From contig JAZRPV010000005.1 in NCBI GenBank assembly GCA_045649455.1, forward strand, positions 1 to 53,930: 53,930 nucleotides of DNA, read 5' to 3'. The translations under genes were made by a program, and so were the position numbers. Positions 1 to 7,479 of this stretch are shown piece after piece. The notes under the pieces are model-generated. The model ran no database searches. It saw nothing but the letters and a program-made list of their open reading frames with translations, and was not told the origin of the DNA. Positions within the stretch are counted from its first letter, which is position 1; every line of letters begins with the position of its first letter. Origin of the DNA: JAEDES01 sp045649455. Its GTDB lineage: Bacteria > Bacillota_I > Bacilli_A > RF39 > UBA660.

Positions 1-378
1 TATAAAACTACATACATAATTAAATATCTTTTTAAATATTCCCATATCTTTAAATAAAGTATAAACATTATTTATAATCATAAATACTACTATAAAGAAA
101 TATACAACTGGAGAAGGAAAATAAATATAATTCATAATTAATTTAATTGCCTCTCTAACTGCAAATTCTACATAATCAAAATGACTTAATATTACTCCAA
201 ACAATGTACCTAAGTATATTCCAAGTAATATCATACTTATAGTTTTATTTTTTAATTTTAAATTTATAATCATCAAACTAAATAATACTAGTCCAATAAT
301 AAATACTATAATATTTGGAAAAGATGAAAACATATATTTAAATATTACTAAAATTTTATCAAGTAAAGACAAATCCAA
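1..378 (-). CDS. Polytopic membrane protein, 3' end outside window (partial)
   Basis: An open frame of 126 codons runs from a TTG start at 378 to base 1 without a stop. An AAGGTGAG ribosome binding site lies 4-5 bases before the TTG, only 13 bases after the sortase stop; an in-frame ATG about 14 codons in is the alternative start. The product has at least three hydrophobic segments (around FPNIIVFIIGLVLFSLM, ISMILLGIYLGTLFGVIL and VVYFFIVVFMII), so it is a membrane protein. I do not recognise the family. It is the third gene of the adhesin-sortase operon, so a role in surface-protein export or anchoring is possible but unproven. Confidence 0.6.
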   Translation of the reverse strand, partial: MDLSLLDKILVIFKYMFSSFPNIIVFIIGLVLFSLMIINLKLKNKTISMILLGIYLGTLFGVILSHFDYVEFAVREAIKLIMNYIYFPSPVVYFFIVVFMIINNVYTLFKDMGIFKKIFNYVCSFI

Positions 379-391
379 TTAACTCACCTTC

Positions 392-1078
392 TCACACCAA
401 TTCTGCAATATATACAGTTTGACTAGCATCATTATTCTTAGTACATGTAATCAATGTCAATGTTGTCTTATCATAATTTCTATAAATAGTAACTCTACCA
501 TTCTTCTCAACATTATATATGTTAACAATTTTATATGAATACTTAGTACCCTTATGAGTAATATAAGCCATATCTCCAACTGCTAATTTATATAAGTTTT
601 CAAAATAAGAAATATATGCATCACCAGAATGTGCCATTAAAATCAAATTACCATTAGCAACATCAGGCATACTAGATCCTTCAACCATTGTCACATTATA
701 TTCTATATTATTATAACGATTACCTAGATTATAAAATCCTCTTTTTAAACTTATTCTTGGTATTTCTAAAACACCATAATACTTATCATAATTAATTACA
801 TAATTATTTTTGTTAGTATTAGTATTATTACCATTATTAGTAGTAACATTATTGTTCTCAGTAGGTTTTTCTTCTACTACATTTTCAACCTCTGGAACCT
901 CTTCGATTTCTTCTTTAACATTTACATTCATCATCTTAATTATCATTTCATTAAATACTTCGTTTCGTATTTTAATTAAATAATTAGATGATACTAATAC
1001 AACTCCTACAAATACAAGGAAAGAACCAAAAATTAATATTTGGCTCTTTTTAATTTTCTTTTTAATTCTTTTTCGCAC
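392..1078 (-). CDS. Sortase family transpeptidase
   Basis: A 228-residue membrane-anchored sortase that would cleave a C-terminal sorting signal and attach the protein to peptidoglycan. Residues 1-12 are strongly basic and 13-35 form the signal anchor. Residues 55-92 are an acidic then Asn/Thr-rich linker, and the catalytic domain spans about 100-228. The catalytic His is H150 in LILMAHSG and the catalytic Cys is C212 in TLTLITCTK. At the position where the transition-state Arg is expected, in the last strand (SQTVYIAEL), there is Gln220. The gene overlaps the end of the upstream adhesin gene by 17 bases, so translation is probably coupled and that adhesin (VPNTA signal) is the likely substrate. 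The class is not certain. Confidence 0.85.
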   Translation of the reverse strand: MRKRIKKKIKKSQILIFGSFLVFVGVVLVSSNYLIKIRNEVFNEMIIKMMNVNVKEEIEEVPEVENVVEEKPTENNNVTTNNGNNTNTNKNNYVINYDKYYGVLEIPRISLKRGFYNLGNRYNNIEYNVTMVEGSSMPDVANGNLILMAHSGDAYISYFENLYKLAVGDMAYITHKGTKYSYKIVNIYNVEKNGRVTIYRNYDKTTLTLITCTKNNDASQTVYIAELV

Positions 1079-2243
1079 TTGTATAAAATATTCCTAAACC
1101 ACTAAGCAATAAGATTAATCCGATAATATATAATGTTGCCGAATTATTTAAAGCAGTATTTGGAACTGTAGGAGCATAATTTAATTCTAAATCAAGTGGA
1201 ACACTTAAGTTATTATTAATTTTACTAACACTAGTAACTGTTTGAGACCCTTCCGCTACATAAATATCTGCAGCATATGAATCAAATGATCCAAGAACAG
1301 AAACTTCCATCTTTTTATTTTCTTCTTTAACTTTATCTACTGGAACTTTAAATGCAAATTTTGTACCAGGTTCTAAATTAGTTAAATCAGTAATTTCTTT
1401 TCCATCTTTATCAACAACCATTGTTCCTTCTGGAGCTTTGTTTAATTTTAATTCAAATCCATTAAATGAACCAATTGATTCAGATAAAACTGTACCAACA
1501 ACATCAACAAATCCTGTTTGATAGTATTTACCATCAGATGTCATAGATACACCTTCAGACTTCTTAGTAACATCTAAACTATTAGAAGGTGCTGTTCCTA
1601 ATTTTTTAGCTTCTATTAACAATTCTAATAATCCATATTTGTCAAATAAACTTTGATATTCTTCATCTTCTGAAAGACTAATTAATACAGTTCCATCTTT
1701 AGCATATAATTCAGTTTCATATAAAATACCTTCAACCACTTCTTTAGTCATTTTAGTATTATTTTTATACCCACTAGTAGCTGCATAAATCCATACCGCA
1801 GACTGGCTTAGCCAAACTTGAACTCCAACTGGTAATTCATTTTCTCCATCCATAATCTTCTTATTTGGGTAAACATTAGACATAATATATAAAAGGCCAG
1901 AATCCAACACTCTTTCACTTTTAACATATTTTAAATTTCCCTCATAATCAACATCTCTTTCAATACAGAAAACATGTTGTCCTTTATCTGTTAAAAGGGA
2001 ATTAACTCCAAACTTACTATTTTGTCCATAAACAATTGTATTAGTATCAGGTGTAGCTGAAGTAAACTCATTACCTAATGTCACTCCCTCTTCAGGAATT
2101 GCAAATGAAATTTGTCCAAACCCAACTACAATTAAAGCAGCAACTGCAACAATTGCAACTAATACAGTTGTAACTGAAGAACGTCTTTTTCTCGCTCTTC
2201 TAACTTTTTTGTTTTGATTATCATGCATATAAATCTTTTCCAT
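1062..2243 (-). CDS. Cell-wall-anchored thioester-domain (TQXA-type) adhesin
   Basis: A 393-residue surface protein. I chose the ATG at 2243 because AGGTG lies 6 bases before it; a GTG 9 bases upstream overlaps that site. Residues 1-24 are Arg/Lys-rich, about 25-43 are hydrophobic, and cleavage is likely near SFA-IPEEG. Residues about 60-160 resemble thioester (TQXA) domains: C93 in VFCIERD and Q147 in SQSAVW fit the Cys-Gln pair that forms an internal thioester, which in known TEDs binds host amines covalently. The middle is beta-rich. The C terminus has a VPNTA sorting motif, a hydrophobic helix and an AKKN tail. The gene is first in an operon with the sortase. Confidence 0.8.
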   Translation of the reverse strand: MEKIYMHDNQNKKVRRARKRRSSVTTVLVAIVAVAALIVVGFGQISFAIPEEGVTLGNEFTSATPDTNTIVYGQNSKFGVNSLLTDKGQHVFCIERDVDYEGNLKYVKSERVLDSGLLYIMSNVYPNKKIMDGENELPVGVQVWLSQSAVWIYAATSGYKNNTKMTKEVVEGILYETELYAKDGTVLISLSEDEEYQSLFDKYGLLELLIEAKKLGTAPSNSLDVTKKSEGVSMTSDGKYYQTGFVDVVGTVLSESIGSFNGFELKLNKAPEGTMVVDKDGKEITDLTNLEPGTKFAFKVPVDKVKEENKKMEVSVLGSFDSYAADIYVAEGSQTVTSVSKINNNLSVPLDLELNYAPTVPNTALNNSATLYIIGLILLLSGLGIFYTSAKKN

Positions 2244-2269
2244 AATCTTCACCTACCATTATTATTTAC

Positions 2270-2298
2270 ATTATAACAAATATTTTATTTAATATCAA
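2270..2298 (-). promoter_or_regulatory. SigA-type promoter of the adhesin-sortase operon
   Basis: On the minus strand TTGATA (2293-2298) and TATAAT (2270-2275) are separated by 17 bases, 27 bases before the adhesin ATG. The -35 lies inside the last codons of the pdp gene, so the adhesin operon probably has its own start although it follows pdp closely. Confidence 0.65.
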
Positions 2299-3511
2299 AA
2301 ATATTATTTATTTCACTACAATCAGAATTATCGTTAATATATAATGTTGCTAAAACTTCACCCTTCTTAACTTCATCACCGATATGTTTATGTAATTTGA
2401 TACCAACGGTATAATCTATTTTATCTTCTTTTGATTTTCTTCCCGCACCAAGTGCAACTGATAATTTACCAAGTTCTAATGCATCAATCTTTTTAATTAC
2501 ACCACTATTAGTAGACTTAATTCTTTTTACTTTTTTAGATACACTTACCTTTGTTAAATCTCCACCTTGAGCCTCAACTAATTCAACAAATTTCTTATAA
2601 GCAGAACCATCATCTAATACTTGATTAACTAATACTAAAGCTTCTTTTTTAGAAATTTCTTTTCCCATACTTACCATATCAGCAGCAAGTTCAACACATA
2701 CATCTACTAAATTAGAATCAATTGATTTTCTTCTTAAAACTTCAATAGCTTCAATAACTTCTAAACTATTTCCTACTTTATATCCAAGAGGTGTATTCAT
2801 ATCACTAATGATTGTTCTAACTTCTCTGTGATACACTGCACCAATTTTTATCACTAATTCACTAAGTTTTTTAGCATCTTCCCTATTGTTTAATAATGCT
2901 CCTCTACCAACTTTAATATCAATTAATATTTTATCTGCACCACTAGCAATCTTCTTACTCATAATACTTGATGCAATTAAAGGAATAGATGAAACAGTAC
3001 CAGTAACATCTCTTAAAGCATAAATAACTTTATCCATAGGAGCTAAATTAGCAGTTTGACCAGTTAATGCAATACCAATATCACTTACTTGTCTACGTAT
3101 TTGATTTTCTGTAAGTTTTATCTTAAAACCTGGAATACTTTCTAATTTATCAATAGTCCCACCAGTATAACCAAGTCCTCTACCACTCATTTTAATAACC
3201 GGTACTCCACAAGCAGCAACTATTGGGCCAATAATTAAAGTTGTTTTATCCCCAATTCCACCAGTAGAATGTTTATCAACTTTTATACCAGGAATATCAT
3301 CAAATTCTAAAATATCTCCACTATCAACAAATATTTTAGTAAGAGCAAAAATTTCTTCATCTGTCATTCCATTAATACAAATAGCCATAAGTAAAGAAGA
3401 CATTTGATAATCTTTAATATCACCATTTAAATATCCATTAAAGAAATAATCTAACTCTCGATAACTTAACTCTTTACCAAGTCTCTTCTTATTAAGAATA
3501 TCAACTATCAT
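2285..3511 (-). CDS. pdp: Pyrimidine-nucleoside (thymidine) phosphorylase
   Basis: A 408-residue enzyme of nucleoside salvage: it converts uridine, thymidine or deoxyuridine plus phosphate to the free base and (deoxy)ribose-1-phosphate. The phosphate-binding signature KHSTGGIGDKT is at residues 80-90, followed by KMSGRGLGYTGGT. The N-terminal all-alpha domain, the central alpha/beta domain and a C-terminal biotinyl-like hammerhead domain (GIKLHKHIGDEVKKGEV) are present. It is somewhat shorter than the roughly 433-residue Bacillus Pdp. Strict thymidine versus broad pyrimidine specificity cannot be told from sequence. A GGTGAT ribosome binding site precedes the ATG. No deoC/cdd partner is adjacent. 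Confidence 0.92.
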   Translation of the reverse strand: MIVDILNKKRLGKELSYRELDYFFNGYLNGDIKDYQMSSLLMAICINGMTDEEIFALTKIFVDSGDILEFDDIPGIKVDKHSTGGIGDKTTLIIGPIVAACGVPVIKMSGRGLGYTGGTIDKLESIPGFKIKLTENQIRRQVSDIGIALTGQTANLAPMDKVIYALRDVTGTVSSIPLIASSIMSKKIASGADKILIDIKVGRGALLNNREDAKKLSELVIKIGAVYHREVRTIISDMNTPLGYKVGNSLEVIEAIEVLRRKSIDSNLVDVCVELAADMVSMGKEISKKEALVLVNQVLDDGSAYKKFVELVEAQGGDLTKVSVSKKVKRIKSTNSGVIKKIDALELGKLSVALGAGRKSKEDKIDYTVGIKLHKHIGDEVKKGEVLATLYINDNSDCSEINNIFDIK

Positions 3512-3586
3512 ATAATCACCATCCTAGCCTATACTACCTATTCTATTTTATTTAAATATACCACATTTTAAATAAAATATCTATAT

Positions 3587-3615
3587 AAAAAACAGATACT
3601 ATTTAGCATCTGTTT
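3587..3615 (-). terminator. Rho-independent terminator of the zinc-ribbon gene
   Basis: Arms AACAGATGC and GTATCTGTT around a short loop that contains the stop codon, followed by a T-run on the minus strand. The hairpin begins inside the last codons of the gene. Confidence 0.75.
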
Positions 3616-3799
3616 CAACTTCATCTTTTATTAATTCTTTCTTACATTTCTTACAATAATAACGAGGCATTTCTTTATCCCCAATTATACAACAACCACC
3701 TAAATATAATTCACCTTTCTCAACCAATTCAAAAGCATCACCAGACGGCATACCATATAATATCGGAATAACTTTCTCTCCACATTTTTTACATTTCAT
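3599..3799 (-). CDS. Small zinc-ribbon protein
   Basis: A 66-residue cytosolic protein with CKKCG at the N terminus and YYCKKCKK near the C terminus, which together would bind one Zn(II). Between them lies a GGCC pair and the segment IPILYGMPSGDAFELVEKGE. This layout recurs in small hypothetical proteins of many bacteria (CPxCG...YG.P....GGC..... CxxC); no function is assigned to them. A GGTGATTAT ribosome binding site precedes the ATG at 3799. The upstream spacer is one copy of the 50-bp direct repeat described separately. Confidence 0.75.
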   Translation of the reverse strand: MKCKKCGEKVIPILYGMPSGDAFELVEKGELYLGGCCIIGDKEMPRYYCKKCKKELIKDEVETDAK

Positions 3800-3802
3800 A
3801 TA

Positions 3803-3852
3803 ATCACCATAATAATTATAACATAAAAAGCAGATTATTCATCTGCTTCTTC
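3803..3852. repeat. 50-bp perfect direct repeat, copy 1
   Basis: These 50 bases are identical to 4650-4699. The unit holds, in minus-strand order, the last codons and stop of ssb (EEADE-stop in copy 2), a terminator hairpin and the spacer with a GGTGAT ribosome binding site. This copy lies between the isomerase gene and the zinc-ribbon gene. Confidence 0.95.
3825..3848 (-). terminator. Terminator after the isomerase gene (repeat copy)
   Basis: Arms AAGCAGAT and ATCTGCTT with a 5-base loop and a T-run on the minus strand. It is a second copy of the ssb terminator carried by the direct repeat, placed just after the isomerase stop. Confidence 0.7.
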
Positions 3853-3854
3853 TA

Positions 3855-4646
3855 CTACTTATTTCTATATAAATCAAATAGCTTTATTATTTCCACGCCT
3901 CTATCATAGGCAAGTTTATAATAAGCACCTAAACTCAAATTTGAATAATAACTATTACAACCACTTTCAATAACAATATAACCATCATAATTCATATCAA
4001 TTATTTGATTTATTGATTTTTCCCAATCAACTGTACCATCAAATGGTAAATTGTGATCATCATTCTTTTTAAAATTATCATGTAAGTGAATTATAAAAAC
4101 TTTATTTTTAAATTTTTCTATATCAAACTTATCGTCATAAAACAAATGACAATGACCAACATCAAAACATATTCCTAAATTATTACTATTAATATTATCA
4201 AGGATATACTCTAAATAACCATTTAATTCAACATTTTCAAAGGCAACTTTAACACCATTTGATTCAGCATGCTTAATAAGTCTTTTTATTCTATTAATTC
4301 CAACTTCAGACAAATCTTGTTTTTCATATTGAAAAGTCGGATGAATAATCACCAAGTCTATTCCATTGTTTTTACAAATAACAATATCATTCATATATCT
4401 TTCTATTTCAATATCACCCTCATCGCCTTCATTCCAAATAACATGAGGTCTTTGATATCCTAAATGAGCAAATATAACATTTAAACCAACTGATTCAACA
4501 TAATTTAATATATTTTGTTGTAACTCGAAATCATCATTATACCACTCTATAAATACATTTTTAAATCCAACTTTTACAATACTATCTATAATTTCTTTAT
4601 AATTATCTTCATTATAATTTCTTATTGATATAGCTAATTCTTTCAC
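3855..4646 (-). CDS. Sugar phosphate isomerase/epimerase-like TIM barrel
   Basis: A 263-residue protein of the xylose isomerase-like/AP-endonuclease-2 fold superfamily. Candidate metal ligands sit where the family has them: E in VAFENVE, D and H in CFDVGHCH, H in IIHLHDN and E in YIVIES. This supports a divalent-metal TIM barrel acting on a sugar or sugar phosphate. The exact substrate cannot be told, and an endonuclease IV role is less likely because the family's DNA-binding insertions are not evident. The start is a GTG preceded by GGTGAT. The gene is bracketed by the two copies of the 50-bp direct repeat, suggesting it was inserted or duplicated into the ssb-zinc-ribbon interval. Confidence 0.75.
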   Translation of the reverse strand: MKELAISIRNYNEDNYKEIIDSIVKVGFKNVFIEWYNDDFELQQNILNYVESVGLNVIFAHLGYQRPHVIWNEGDEGDIEIERYMNDIVICKNNGIDLVIIHPTFQYEKQDLSEVGINRIKRLIKHAESNGVKVAFENVELNGYLEYILDNINSNNLGICFDVGHCHLFYDDKFDIEKFKNKVFIIHLHDNFKKNDDHNLPFDGTVDWEKSINQIIDMNYDGYIVIESGCNSYYSNLSLGAYYKLAYDRGVEIIKLFDLYRNK

Positions 4647-4649
4647 ACT

Positions 4650-4699
4650 ATCACCATAATAATTATAACATAAAAAGCAGATTATTCATCTGCTTCTTC
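4650..4699. repeat. 50-bp perfect direct repeat, copy 2
   Basis: Identical to 3803-3852. This copy covers the last codons of ssb, its stop and terminator, and the leader of the isomerase gene. It is probably the original, because here the coding part is in frame with ssb. Confidence 0.95.
4672..4695 (-). terminator. Terminator of ssb
   Basis: Arms AAGCAGAT and ATCTGCTT enclose the ssb stop codon in the loop; a T-run follows on the minus strand. The ribosome binding site of the isomerase gene lies only about 20 bases further on. Confidence 0.7.
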
Positions 4700-5029
4700 C
4701 ACATCAATATCTTTTTTGCTAGATAAGAACGTTACTTTTTCTGCAATAAGTTCTAAAACATTTTCTTTCTTACCATCTTTTTCCACTATTCTACTTTGAA
4801 TTCTTCCTTTCACTCCAATAATATCCCCTTTAGAACAATACTCCTTCGTATTTTCAGCTATCATATCAAAAGCAACACAATCAATGAAATCCGTATCATA
4901 ATTACCTTCCATATTTTTAAAACTTCTCGGTACTGCCAATGTAATTGTCGCAACTTTTGAGCCTTTATCTGATTTATTAACACTGATATCTCTTGTAAGT
5001 CTTCCAACCAAAACCACCTGATTTAACAT
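4682..5029 (-). CDS. ssb: Single-stranded DNA-binding protein (short form)
   Basis: A 115-residue OB-fold protein that binds ssDNA in replication, repair and recombination. The start LNQVVLVGRLTRD, the segment VATITLAVPRSFKN and the C-terminal strand of the OB fold are typical. The protein ends in DIDVEEADE soon after the OB fold. The Gly/Pro-rich linker and the acidic tip ending in PF, which recruits partner proteins, are absent. That resembles the short SsbB (YwpH) of Bacillus more than the replicative SsbA. A strong AGGAGGTGA site precedes the ATG. Its last codons are part of the 50-bp direct repeat. Confidence 0.92.
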   Translation of the reverse strand: MLNQVVLVGRLTRDISVNKSDKGSKVATITLAVPRSFKNMEGNYDTDFIDCVAFDMIAENTKEYCSKGDIIGVKGRIQSRIVEKDGKKENVLELIAEKVTFLSSKKDIDVEEADE

Positions 5030-5051
5030 ATTTCACCTCCTTTCGAGAGGT

Positions 5052-5080
5052 ATAATATTAAATAATAAAAGACTTATCAA
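5052..5080 (-). promoter_or_regulatory. SigA-type promoter of ssb
   Basis: TTGATA (5075-5080), 17-base spacer, TATTAT (5052-5057) on the minus strand, 22 bases before the ATG. Confidence 0.6.
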
Positions 5081-5115
5081 ATCACATAAAACGACAAATT
5101 AATAAGAAAAAAAAA

Positions 5116-5153
5116 CAAAAAAAAGAAATCTCCTAACAGAAAATTTCTTTTTA
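5116..5153 (-). terminator. Terminator of the suf operon
   Basis: Arms AAAAAGAAAT and ATTTCTTTTT around a loop of about 13 bases, with a long T-rich tract on the minus strand. It lies 37 bases after the sufB stop. Confidence 0.65.
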
Positions 5154-5189
5154 AAAACAAATTATTTATCAATATACAAGTTTAATACT

Positions 5190-6503
5190 TTATAAATTTC
5201 TTTTTATAAGTTGATTTAATTCAACTGCATATTCCATAGGTAATTCTTCTCTAAACTTCTCTAAGAATCCAAGTACAATTAATTCCATTGCTCTTTCTCT
5301 ACTAATTCCTCTACTCATTAAATAGAAAAGGTTATCTTCACTTATCTTAGAAACAGTCGCTTCATGTTCAATACTACTTTTCATATTATAACAAGCATTA
5401 ATTGGAATAGTATCACTCTTAGACTTCTCATCTAAAATTAAAGTATCACATTTAACATTACTAATACTATTAATTGCATCAGTATTTATAAATACCTTCC
5501 CTCTATAAGTAGCATTTCCTCCATTTTTAGAAATACTCTTAGAAATAATATTACTCTTAGTATTCTTACCTAAATGAATCATTCTAGCTCCACTATCTTG
5601 TTCTTGTCCTTCTCCGGCTACTGAAATAGTAATACATGTTCCTTCTGAATTATCTCCTTTTAAAATACAACAAGGATACTTCATAGTAACTTTACTTCCA
5701 ATATTACCATCAATCCATTCCATAGTACCATTCTCATCAACTAAAGCTCTTTTAGTAACAAGATTATAAACATTAGGAGCCCAATTTTGAATAGTAGAAT
5801 AACGACACTTACTATTCTTACCAACATATATTTCAACTACTGCTGCATGAAGTGAAGATTCACTATATGTAGGAGCAGTACAACCTTCTACATAATGTAA
5901 ATTACTATTATCATCAACAATAATTAATGTTCTTTCAAATTGTCCCATATTCTTACTATTAATTCTAAAATAACTTTGTAATGGTCTATCTAATGTAGTA
6001 TTAGGTGGAATATATATAAAACTTCCTCCACTAAATACCGCTCCATTTAAAGCAGAAAACTTATTTTCATCATTAGTAACAATTTTATTAAAATACTTTT
6101 TAACAAGTTCTGGATATTCTCTCATTGCAACTTCAATAGATGTAAAAACAACCTTCTTCTTTTCAAGTTCTTCTAACATATTATGATAAATAACTTCACT
6201 TTCATATTGAACACCCATACCACCTAAATGTTTTTCACTCTCTAAAACACCAAGTTCATCAAGTTCATCAACAACAGGCTTTAATACACTATTCCAATCA
6301 CTTTGAATAGCTTCATCTCTATCATTTGATTTGTAATAAATAACATCATCAAAATTAAGATTTACTTTAGGTCCAAAAGAAGGCATATCTATATTACAAA
6401 AGTTTTTATAACTTTCTAATCTAAATTCTCTTATCCAGTCACTTTCTTTTTTCTTTTCAGAAATTGCTTTAACTTTTGTCTCATCAATTCCTATTATTTC
6501 CAT
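5190..6503 (-). CDS. sufB: Fe-S cluster assembly scaffold SufB
   Basis: A 437-residue core subunit of the SufBCD scaffold, where Fe-S clusters are built before transfer to apoproteins. The N-terminal helical region, the long right-handed beta-helix (from about FSGGSFIYIPPNTT to TYRGKVFI) and the conserved C terminus (EHEATVSKISEDNLFYLMSRG) are all present. It is somewhat shorter than the usual 465-495 residues. The ATG follows GGTGAT. It is the last gene of the operon sufC-sufD-sufS-sufU-(unknown)-sufB, whereas sufB-sufC adjacency or the order CDSUB without an extra gene is common in Bacilli. Confidence 0.96.
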   Translation of the reverse strand: MEIIGIDETKVKAISEKKKESDWIREFRLESYKNFCNIDMPSFGPKVNLNFDDVIYYKSNDRDEAIQSDWNSVLKPVVDELDELGVLESEKHLGGMGVQYESEVIYHNMLEELEKKKVVFTSIEVAMREYPELVKKYFNKIVTNDENKFSALNGAVFSGGSFIYIPPNTTLDRPLQSYFRINSKNMGQFERTLIIVDDNSNLHYVEGCTAPTYSESSLHAAVVEIYVGKNSKCRYSTIQNWAPNVYNLVTKRALVDENGTMEWIDGNIGSKVTMKYPCCILKGDNSEGTCITISVAGEGQEQDSGARMIHLGKNTKSNIISKSISKNGGNATYRGKVFINTDAINSISNVKCDTLILDEKSKSDTIPINACYNMKSSIEHEATVSKISEDNLFYLMSRGISRERAMELIVLGFLEKFREELPMEYAVELNQLIKRNL

Positions 6504-6517
6504 AAAATCACCAATTT

Positions 6518-7048
6518 CTATTTTCTAGTTTTAATAAATTCACGACTTAAATCTGATTTTCTTGAATCAAAGAATTTTAAATAATCTTCATAAGATTCCT
6601 TATCTCTTCTAATAATTCTAGTCATTGCAAAAGGTCTTTCAAACTTTCTAAGTCTTGCTTTTGCAATATCTAAACGATCTTTAAAATAATATGGAGATGC
6701 AAGTACATATTCTTCTAATTCTTCTAATGTAACTTGTTCATCTAATTTATCTTTAAAATCATTATTATCTCTAATTAACCAACATGGACCTGTAGAACAT
6801 TCTTCAGTTAATTGAACCACTTTAGATCCAAAATATTCATTAGTACTTCCATTATAATTAGGAACACAAGATCTTTTAAATGTAGGAAATTCTTCATAAT
6901 GACATAACGGATTTATATATTGTCCATCTTCACCATATATAATTGCTAATGCAGCTGGATCAGTTAATTCAATCCCATTATGTTTAATATCAAAGTATTT
7001 TACTTCAGCTAAATGTAATTTATTTCTATCAAATATCATTTTATTCAT
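6518..7048 (-). CDS. Unrecognised four-cysteine protein inside the suf operon
   Basis: A 176-residue soluble protein of no family I recognise. It lies between sufU (8-base overlap) and sufB (14-base gap), so it is translated with the Fe-S genes. Residues 1-48 are mixed alpha/beta. C49-H50 in NPLCHYE, C61 in RSCVPN, and C84/C89 in ECSTGPCW form a cluster that could hold metal, sulfur or an Fe-S cluster. Residues about 100-176 are charged and helical. It has no signal peptide or membrane segment. It does not look like SufA/IscA (no CGC tail), SufE, SufT or frataxin. A role in Fe-S assembly is inferred from position only. Confidence 0.7.
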   Translation of the reverse strand: MNKMIFDRNKLHLAEVKYFDIKHNGIELTDPAALAIIYGEDGQYINPLCHYEEFPTFKRSCVPNYNGSTNEYFGSKVVQLTEECSTGPCWLIRDNNDFKDKLDEQVTLEELEEYVLASPYYFKDRLDIAKARLRKFERPFAMTRIIRRDKESYEDYLKFFDSRKSDLSREFIKTRK

Positions 7049-7472
7049 TTTTTTCTAATTCTCCAATCATTTTATCTATTGCTACACTTGGTAACAAAGC
7101 ACAATTTTTTCTATTAGGTTGTTTATATATTTCATCATAAACAATTAGTTCACCTAGTAATTCCTCATCATATTCTTTTTCATTAATCATATTCTTATAA
7201 TTAACTAATAATTCTTTAGCTTCTTCTATACTTTTTCCTATTAAACTTCTAATCATAATAGATGTTGCACTAGTACTAATCGCACAAGCTTCTCCATCAA
7301 ATCTAATATCAGAAATCTTCCCACCATCTATTTTCATCATATAATCTAAATTATCAATGCAACTTTCACTGTTAGTATTAACTTTTAAATAACTATCATC
7401 TTCAATTAAACCTCTATTCATAGGATCTTGATAATTATCCATTATTATTTCTCTTCTTAAATTACTATCCAT
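7041..7472 (-). CDS. sufU: SufU sulfur-transfer protein
   Basis: A 143-residue IscU-fold protein. In Bacilli, Zn-bound SufU accepts persulfide sulfur from SufS and passes it to SufBCD. The three conserved Cys are present: C38 in ESCIDNL, C63 in GEACAIST and C124 in RKNCALLP. The acidic ligand of the first motif is D40. The classical CGD is CID here, and the last motif lacks the usual His after the Cys (NCALLPSVA), so it is a divergent member. It starts at an ATG after AGGTG, 7 bases after the sufS stop. Confidence 0.88.
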   Translation of the reverse strand: MDSNLRREIIMDNYQDPMNRGLIEDDSYLKVNTNSESCIDNLDYMMKIDGGKISDIRFDGEACAISTSATSIMIRSLIGKSIEEAKELLVNYKNMINEKEYDEELLGELIVYDEIYKQPNRKNCALLPSVAIDKMIGELEKNE

Positions 7473-7479
7473 ATAACAC

